A stretch of DNA of 64,000 bases, from positions 5,208,001 to 5,272,000 of the forward strand of contig OY744464.1 of NCBI GenBank assembly GCA_963556145.1, read 5' to 3'. Under the pieces are notes generated by a model. That model searched no databases, had not been told where the DNA came from, and worked only from the letters and a program-made list of their open reading frames with translations. Each line of letters starts with the position of its first letter. Positions within the stretch are counted from its first letter, which is position 1. Source of the stretch: Hygrocybe punicea. Lineage: Eukaryota; Basidiomycota; Agaricomycetes; Agaricales; Hygrophoraceae. Below, piece by piece: positions 57,847 to 64,000 of this stretch. The position numbers were made by a program, and so were the translations under genes.

Positions 57847-59075
57847 GTGTTGAAGAGCGACTTTATTACCTTCTTCCCAGTCATTACCATGATGATCCGT
57901 ACCTGGTTGATATTTTCCATGACACCGCATTATTTTTACTTTCCAGTTACCATTCCATTCTGGAATCCGTTGTCACTGCAGCCCCCGTTGCCATTTCCAG
58001 TCCCGATTCCAATCCCACTCCCGTACCTGTCACAGTCATCTCAGCTCCAGAACCGATTTTATCCTCGATCCCACCCACTGTCGTTCATTCCGTCCCCCAC
58101 GTTCATTCCAGTCTGTCCCCATCATCGTGTTCCCCATCCCCATCCATTCCGGTACCCATTGAGACCGTTATTTGTTTACAGGTTTTGTCATCCAGTCCCG
58201 TGTGGTCCCTGTCCGAGCCCCTTCCCAATTTATTGATGCTGGTCATCGATTCCATCTTGCCTTCTGGTCCCATTCCTGATTTATCCATTCCATCTCCTAT
58301 TTCATCCATATTGTCTCCTCTTTCATCCCCTCCGCTCTCTGTCCATGAACTTGTGCCGGATCTGCTCCCATTTGCTCTGGGTTCTCTAGATATAGACATT
58401 CCATCCCCATTATTGCCACCATATTGTCTCCCCTCCCAGTCTATCGAGATTCTGTCCAAGTTGGTTGAGTATCCTGTACCCATTTCTATTCCGGATCCGT
58501 TACCCCCTCCATCCCCATCACCCCTTGTTGTATCGTTTCTGGTTCCATCCTCGCCCACTTGGGGCACTTTGTCGTTTCCACCCACTTGGGGCACTTTGTC
58601 GTTTCTGCCCACTTGGGGCACCCCATCATTTTTAGACCCATCATGCAGCGCACCCCTTGTATGGGATCATGTTGGTGTCAGCACTCCGGTTCTTTATTTT
58701 ATATTGTTCCTCGTTTCCGCCTTTGTTTTATTTTGTCATCATATATTGGACCTCCACCCCCTCAACACCTCACTTGAATTTTTGCATGAAGCTCTCTGTC
58801 TCCTCTTGTCATTCCACCTCCGCTCTTCTTTCAGAAACTCTTGTGGGGATACAGATTCATTTCCATCTCCAATTTTTGTGTTTTCGCCTTCTGTTCCGCT
58901 TTCCATTCCTGCTCCCGTGTCTCGTTTATTTATATTTTCATTTCCGTTTCTAGTTTTCTTTGTTTCCCACCCTTTCCAGTCCCATTTCGTTTCCATTGTA
59001 TTCTGGTGCCATCCTCCACCTCGACCACCAGATTCCATTTCACTTAGCTTTCCGTTTCACCCTTTCCATCTATAG
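57847..59075 (+). other. Pro/Ser-rich open region of the Y element
   Basis: Two overlapping long frames (57847-58236, 58185-59075) of Pro, Ser, Leu and Phe-rich sequence, including three nearly equal 9-residue units PTWGTLSF(P/L) (27-bp DNA repeats, about 58553-58633). No retroviral enzyme motif is present. It stands where pol would be expected. It may be extended gag linker or filler sequence; coding is doubtful. Confidence 0.35.
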
Positions 59076-59153
59076 ATTTTATTATGTACTCTTTTAGTTT
59101 ATGTACATTGTCCCGCGTTCCATTTCCCATCCCTTTCCATTCATTTCCCCCTT

Positions 59154-61393
59154 TTATTCCCTTCCCCCTTCATCGAGTTTTGTGTCAATTAGGTCGAGTT
59201 GACCAAGGATGTGGGCTTGGTTCGCGCAGAGTCGGTTTAGCTCCTTTGTCCAACAGGTTAGCTTCGTGTGGACCTCCACGACGTATTTGGATAGGCCGTC
59301 TGCGATGACCAAGATCTCCTGTTGTGTTTCCATCACCATCTTCCGCATAGCCTGGACGTGCTCCTCAATTCTGGCTCCAATCTGTGGCCATTTGAACAGA
59401 TTCTCTTGTCTCCCATCATCCTGCTCTGATTCCATGTCCAGTTTGACATCGGTCAACATCCGTTTGCTTGTCAATGCCTCTCTGGCCCGTAGCTTGGGCT
59501 TCTTCACAGCCTTCGGAATCTTCTTTGCGACGATCTTTCTCTTTGGACTTCCTGCCTTCGCCTTCCCTGTCTGTTCTGCTTTCCCAGTTCCAGTGGCTGG
59601 TCCCTTTGTTGATAATCCACAGCGACGTTTCAGCCTTTTGCATCGGTCGCATGCGTACCCCTCGATTCCATGACAAACCGCATTGGCGGTCACGCAAGCA
59701 TCGCATTGCCGGATCTGGAATGACTGCATATACTACAAATTAGTTAGGCACAATGGATATACAAGTTTGTGAGACATTACTTACCCCTGGAAGCTTTCCC
59801 TTTGGTCCCGTATCCCTGTTTCCGCTCGCGTTCAAAAAATTGTCCCCGCTATTGGACTCCCCATGAACGGTTTCGTTGTCCCAGTTGACCCTTTTGTCCT
59901 GGTTGGCCTTTTTGTTTTTAAGAGCTTGGAGCCTCTTGTATTTCTGGAGTTGTTCCTCAGTCCAGTTGCCATCCATATCCTTGTCCTTGTCCTCATTTCT
60001 GCAATCAATGGTTTGTCCGGTCTCCTCCCGGTCCCTTCCGTGGCTGCTTCAGCCTCCCTTTTTGCTGCTTCTGCCACCTTCGCCCTTTCCGCCTCCTCAA
60101 TCCACTTCGCTTCTGCCCTCCTATTTATCTCCTCCTCATACTGGTGCAATTCCTCTGCCCATTTCCGCTCGAGCTCCGCCACCTCCATGGCCTGTTGTCT
60201 CCTCACTTCCTCCTCCTCCATCTCCTCCTGCAACTGTTGATACGATAGTCGAGGTGCTGTGCACTACAAACAACACTCTACGACTGGTGCGATTACGAGT
60301 AAGTGAAGTATTTAGCTTCTACAAGTATCGCGACAATTGCGATCGATAGTGCGACTTAGCAATTAAAGTCGCGACAATGATAGAAGGTTGAGGTATTGAA
60401 CTAAGGTTGGCGATGGTTGAGCTCGAAGAAAATAATGTCATGATGATTTTCGAGGGAGATATAATGAAGTGGGAAGGGGGGAACAATGCACTCTCTGATC
60501 ATTAAGTGTAATCTACATAGCTATTTTATATGTCGACAGTCGGAGATCGGAGGAGAAGTAAAAAGTCATGGCAAGAAAGAAACTTACTCTAATAGTGGTC
60601 AAAAGAAAGGAATATGTATGAATCACATGAAAATGTAGCCAAAAATGGTCCTGAAAGGAAGATGAGGATGGTCTTGTAACAAAGGAAGAACAAAGGAGTC
60701 TGGTGTGAGAAAGGGAATAAGTGCTCTAAACGAGTTAGTCTATCTAAGATGAAATGGGGCATTGCTGTATGAAAGGCAAACAATTATGCCAGAGTCCGGG
60801 ACTCGATCCGATTCGAAGGTTTTCTTTCTTGGTCCGCGACTTCGTCGGAGATGTTCGTGATACAATCAAGAGGTCGCATGAGTGGCCATGAGCCATTGCA
60901 AAGTCGCAACATGTCAGGCTCGTTTTTGAAGGATAGCTAGAACCTGTTCGATTCATCAATTCAGTGGTCAGCATGGGTGAGTGCGTATCACCGTAACGCT
61001 TCCTCAACTTCCTGACACACCGCCTCTTCCCGTTCCTGCTTCATGAACTTCTCACGATTCCGCAACCATTCCTTGACCTCGACCACCATTTCCCCACCCA
61101 TCGAGAAGTCCTTCAGTTCCGTCACGTCGATTCCGTTGTCCCGGATTTCCATCATGAGTCCCCTGTAGTTCCGCTGCCAGGTATCGTTAGTTTGTGCCGT
61201 TTACAAGAACAGAATCACTTACCATGGCCCATCATCGCCTCACCACCCATTGCCATGCCTCATTCTTGAATCCGTTGTGGATAATATTGATTCCAGCCAT
61301 GTCGACTTCTAGTAACTTGGCTACGGCGTTCTCAAAGTCTTGTCGTGTTTCCGCATCGAGAGTGTTGAGGAAGTTGTCGTATTCCATTGACAT
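59154..61393 (-). pseudogene. Antisense gene of the Y element: coiled coil plus Zn2Cys6-spaced cluster
   Basis: It starts at 61393 with MSMEYDNFLNTLDAE and ends its first exon region with WQWVVRR, then TGA and WAM (the X gene has RRRW here). The next exon reads NYRGLMMEIRDNGIDVTELK and a charged helix (RNREKFMKQEREEAVCQEVE). Beyond 60240 comes a coiled coil (VAELERKWAEELHQYEEEIN and following), a charged segment with NWTEEQLQKYKRLQALKNKK, an intron near 59760, then QCDACVTANAVCHGI and YACDRCKRLKRRC (C-x2-C-x6-C-x7-C-x2-C-x6-C). A Lys-rich stretch and a helical end to 59154 follow. Cysteine spacing, start and order equal those of the X gene. Confidence 0.65.
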
Positions 61394-61722
61394 CTGGCAT
61401 TGGTGTTGGTGTTTGTTGGGTTTGCTAGGATTGTTGGGCTTGTTTAGGTTGTTGTCGAAGTCACATTGAAAAGTTTTCTTGTTTGTATTTGTTGCCCTGT
61501 CACATGACCATTATTCCCTTGTCCAGCCATCTCACCCACCCCGTTTTGGTAGCTCTGGATCGCCTCTCTCCGATGCTTCGATACCCACCAGCTTCGACTC
61601 CGTTCACATTGTACTCCCGATTCCACCCATTTTCAACATCGCTGATGCTTCTTTTCTTCCCACGATGCCGGGATCTTCATTACTTCATATGGATCGACCA
61701 GGGATGGTCTCAATCTGAGTCC

Positions 61723-62308
61723 TGTAGAGGCTCCAGATCGTGTGGATCCATATCCCCTTCATATCCGACACCATTCCTGTCCATTCCTATTCCTATATCA
61801 TCAATTCCGCTTGATTCCACTCTTTCCTATTGATTCCGCTCCGGATTCCACCTCCAGAATCGTTCCTACTCGCGATGCAATGTAACGACCCGGAATCAGT
61901 ACGTATATAGTTGTATATCATATATCTTTGTTTCCCATCTCCTAATACATAGCACCATTCCTCCTATCCTCCACTCCACTCGCCCCTATCACTTACAGCC
62001 TTCACTTGTAGCACATAGCTACCATAGCACAGGATCCCTCACAGTAGTATAAAAGTAGCACATTTACACTACAATAGATATAGAAATACAGATACCCAGA
62101 CACCCATATAGAAACCTCTTATCATCCCATCTCATTTATACTTGCCTTTGTCCTTTCCCCCACATTCTCCCTCTGATTTCAGAACCCCTGGATTCAGGTT
62201 GGATTGACTAGACCTCTCTAAAGAAACTGATTCCTCTGATCACTTTCTAGCTGATCACCCCTTTCCATAGATTCCTATTCCAGGTCTACAACAGAACTCG
62301 CTGTCACA
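61723..62308 (+). repeat. 3' LTR of the Y element
   Basis: Copy of 56451-57040; ends TGTCACA before the GCAA duplication. Confidence 0.88.
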
Positions 62309-62672
62309 GCAAAGACATGGATGGAGGTTCTAACAAAGTTGAGGTTGGTGATGTAGGCGATGTGGGTGTCGAACTAAGATCGGATGAGTCGGGTGTTATT
62401 GTAATAATTGGTATATCAACTGATTCGAGACTGTCGGATGAAAGATATAAGGGGGTATTTGACCCAGAGACAAGCAGGAGATTGTTGTGTCGAGCAAGGT
62501 GATCAGGTGCTAACTGGAAGAAGTCATTGTTGATTGTTGGGTTGAAGGCGGCTAGAGAAAGTTCTTGTTGAAGAGTTCTTTGAGGAAGGTCTCAAAGACA
62601 ACAGTCAGAGGGAGGAATATGGGAAGAGGAAGCTATGGTGGTGCTAAACTATTCCTCGCACTGGGCTCCAGA
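62309..62672 (-). pseudogene. 5' leader and gag N-terminal part of the X element
   Basis: Read on minus from 62672: two bases, the primer site TGGAGCCCAGTGCGAGGA (62670-62653), a leader, then a frame with LAPDHLARHNNLLLVSG and SLESVDIPIITITPDSSD, which after removal of the Y element joins the sequence left of 56450. No clean ATG is in phase, so the start codon is lost or a splice is needed. Confidence 0.6.
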
Positions 62673-63466
62673 TGTAATGGCGAGGTTGGGGTGGCTGCGG
62701 AATAAAGATCCTAACCTGGGGGGTGTCAGCATAGAAGTGACTAGGAATAGTCTAGCAAGCTTCAGTGAGATGATAAGAAACAAAGAGTAGAAAGCCGCCA
62801 AGTAAAACTACTAATGACTAATGAGACCGGTCAAAGCCAACAAAGCTGACGATGTCAGGTACGGCGGGTCGGGTGTCGGGTGACAAGGAATGTAGGAATA
62901 AGGATGGTAGAATGATGGGGAGAGTGTCAAGAGAGTGTTGAGGAATCCGACGAGCTGTATGAGCGATAGATTTTAATGAGACTGATTCTCAGAGAGAGGA
63001 AACAGGGGAACTGGTTTCTTTTTTTGACACGGCACTTGGGCACCATTTTTATACTACAAAATTCTCTATCTAGATTCAGATGAGAGTCCTCAGCCAATGA
63101 GAGAGAACAAAGAGGAATGGAAATGGGGAAATGAGAGGAGGGTTGTGACGCGATGATGACAGGAAAATGAAGGGGAAAGCAAATATCCAAGAAAATAATC
63201 TAAAGATTCATACCTATCTCCGAAAGGACGAAGGGATGCATATATAAGGCACGTCCGAAGTCGGGATTCAAGTCCAATGAGATCTGTCTGCGATAATTGG
63301 GATTCCATGAGTTTAGGAGGTGGACTGACCTGGTACGCGAGCGGCCATGCTAGTTGGTATGCATCGGGTTACGTCAGGTTCAAGCGTGGATTGCTACAGA
63401 CGTCAGGTTCGAGCAGATTCAAGAGATATCGTGTTTACGGCCTCAGAGGGTCAAGCACCCTCTACA
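62673..63466 (-). repeat. 5' LTR of the X element
   Basis: 794 bp, reading TGTA...TACA. TATA-like boxes on minus (63047-63053) and plus (63241-63247), as in the 3' LTR. Confidence 0.88.
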
Positions 63467-64000
63467 ACGAGCATATGCCATATTGGCCACAATCAGGCTC
63501 ATTGAAGTCTGGTGAAAATTCAGGAACAGGTTGGCCCAGGACATGGAAGTGTGCGAAGAAGAGCAGGGCAAGTGCACCAACCCCATGGAGTTCAGGCAGG
63601 CAGTGACGCAATGCACCATGTTCATCCACTCGCCCCATCTGGTTGTGCTTCACATTGTCTGCGAGCGCCACCAAGGCCTGAACAAATTGTAAGTAATGGT
63701 GAGCCTTCATCTTCCCACCTTGCATATTCAAAAACATCACTCACTGGAATCTGACACCCAGGTGCAACATCATTGAAGGGGATCATGGTCTGAAACAAAT
63801 CAGACCAGAGCAGCATCTGAGCACTCTCACCTTGGAATGCTGTCTGGCTTGATAGCAACATCATGGCCCGATCCCGAATAGCAATGAACAGCCACTCACA
63901 GCTGCTGGCTGCATTGGTTAGGCACCAAATGGAGCAGCTCTCAAGCTCCTTCACCGAGTAAGTGTCTGGAAGGATATGTCAGTCACTGCCACTGCACACA
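63467..64000 (-). pseudogene. Crypton element, middle part (continues beyond the right edge)
   Basis: Minus-strand exons with CEWLFIAIRDRAMMLLSSQT, QMLLWSDLFQTMIPFNDVAPG, an intron, then ALVALADNVKHNQMGRVDEHG and ALALLFFAHFHVLGQPVPEF. This is the conserved block that precedes the tyrosine-recombinase core of agaric Crypton/Ndc10-like proteins. The frame stops at the X LTR (63466). The core (usually about 190 residues up to the block at 45386) is missing. Confidence 0.7.

Larger units (their letters stand above)
56451..62308 (+). mobile_element. LTR retroelement, family Y, plus strand, non-autonomous, inserted in the X gag leader
   Basis: Direct LTRs 56451-57040 and 61723-62308 (about 590 bp, clearly similar with scattered changes and a small deletion in the second). 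Perfect 4-bp duplication GCAA (56447-56450, 62309-62312). A primer site TGGAGCCCACCGCAAGGA starts at 57043, two bases after the LTR. The 4.7-kb inside has gag remnants, a Pro/Ser-rich open frame and, on the opposite strand, a zinc-cluster gene. No protease, RT or integrase is left. Confidence 0.88.
45387..63466 (-). mobile_element. Ty3/Gypsy LTR retrotransposon, family X, minus strand, decayed and nested
   Basis: Two direct LTRs (62673-63466 as 5', 45387-46182 as 3') flank gag and pol on the minus strand. A primer-binding site starts two bases after the 5' LTR (TGG at 62670 downward), and a purine-rich tract (AGAAGACCCAAGGAGA on minus) abuts the 3' LTR, which fixes the orientation. In order: leader and gag start, Y element insertion, gag, protease, reverse transcriptase with RNase H, integrase, then an antisense gene with its own hAT-type insertions. 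Flanks 45382-45386 (AGCAG) and 63467-63471 (ACGAG) do not match as a target duplication. About 9.7 kb remain after removing the Y and hAT-type insertions. Confidence 0.85.

Noticed and set aside
45387..63466. X LTRs as two unrelated solo LTRs
   Set aside because: The primer-binding site right after 62673 (minus), the purine tract right before 46182 and gag-pol in between on the same strand show that they act as 5' and 3' LTR of one element, although the outer duplication does not match.
1..64000. tRNA, rRNA or CRISPR arrays and bacterial-type operons
   Set aside because: None seen. The tandem repeats here are LTR or triplet repeats without spacer structure, and the genes have spliceosomal introns.

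Overview
The window looks like nuclear DNA of a mushroom-forming basidiomycete (Agaricomycetes). Introns are short (about 50-65 bp, GT-AG) and numerous. The recognisable families are eukaryotic: TFIIB, THO subunit 3, Barentsz/CASC3, RRS1, S28 peptidase and DUF6534-type membrane proteins. The mobile elements are those common in agaric genomes (Ty3/Gypsy, Crypton with a GCR1_C domain, Tnp2-type CACTA, hAT). The species is not identifiable by eye, and all family calls come from recognised motifs, not searches.

Positions 1-25,300 are a compact, gene-dense housekeeping block. In order: an S28 serine peptidase cut by the left edge (-), an F-box protein (-), a 1181-residue multi-span membrane protein with a long disordered tail (+), THOC3/Tex1 (-), an epoxide-hydrolase-type alpha/beta hydrolase (-), a Btz/CASC3-like RNA-binding protein (+), ketopantoate hydroxymethyltransferase (-), TFIIB (+), RRS1 (-), a DUF6534-like membrane protein (-), a coiled-coil/zinc-binding protein (-), a small single-pass membrane protein with two PPxY motifs (-), and GTP cyclohydrolase II (+). 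Several pairs are head-to-head with 250-410 bp between starts. The genes cover mRNA biogenesis and export, ribosome assembly and vitamin synthesis; I see no functional cluster.

From about 26.9 kb to the right edge the window is mobile DNA, nested several layers deep. A CACTA-like element has two convergent genes, one on + starting at 26,978 and a Tnp2 transposase on - from 42,133. Its + gene was hit by a solo LTR (family Z, TSD TGTTC). That LTR was hit by a solo LTR of family X (TSD CCGA), which was hit in turn by a complete 6.4-kb Z element with near-identical 1.66-kb LTRs. To the right lie two separated pieces of a Crypton. The left piece carries a hAT-type non-autonomous element, and between the pieces sits an 18-kb minus-strand Ty3/Gypsy element with X LTRs (45,387-63,466). 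That element contains a second, plus-strand LTR element (family Y, 56,451-62,308, TSD GCAA) and two nested hAT-type elements.

Three observations deserve attention. (1) Both the X and the Y Gypsy-type elements carry, in antisense and just inside the 3' LTR, homologous genes encoding a short N-terminal domain, a charged coiled coil and a Zn2Cys6-spaced cysteine cluster; the X LTR has TATA-like boxes on both strands. (2) The long Z LTR encodes a 56-residue single-span membrane microprotein that is intact in all three copies, one of them clearly diverged. (3) The hAT-type elements carry long CAG/CTG arrays. Coding regions of the X element are decayed mainly by CGA-to-TGA nonsense changes and by loss of catalytic residues.
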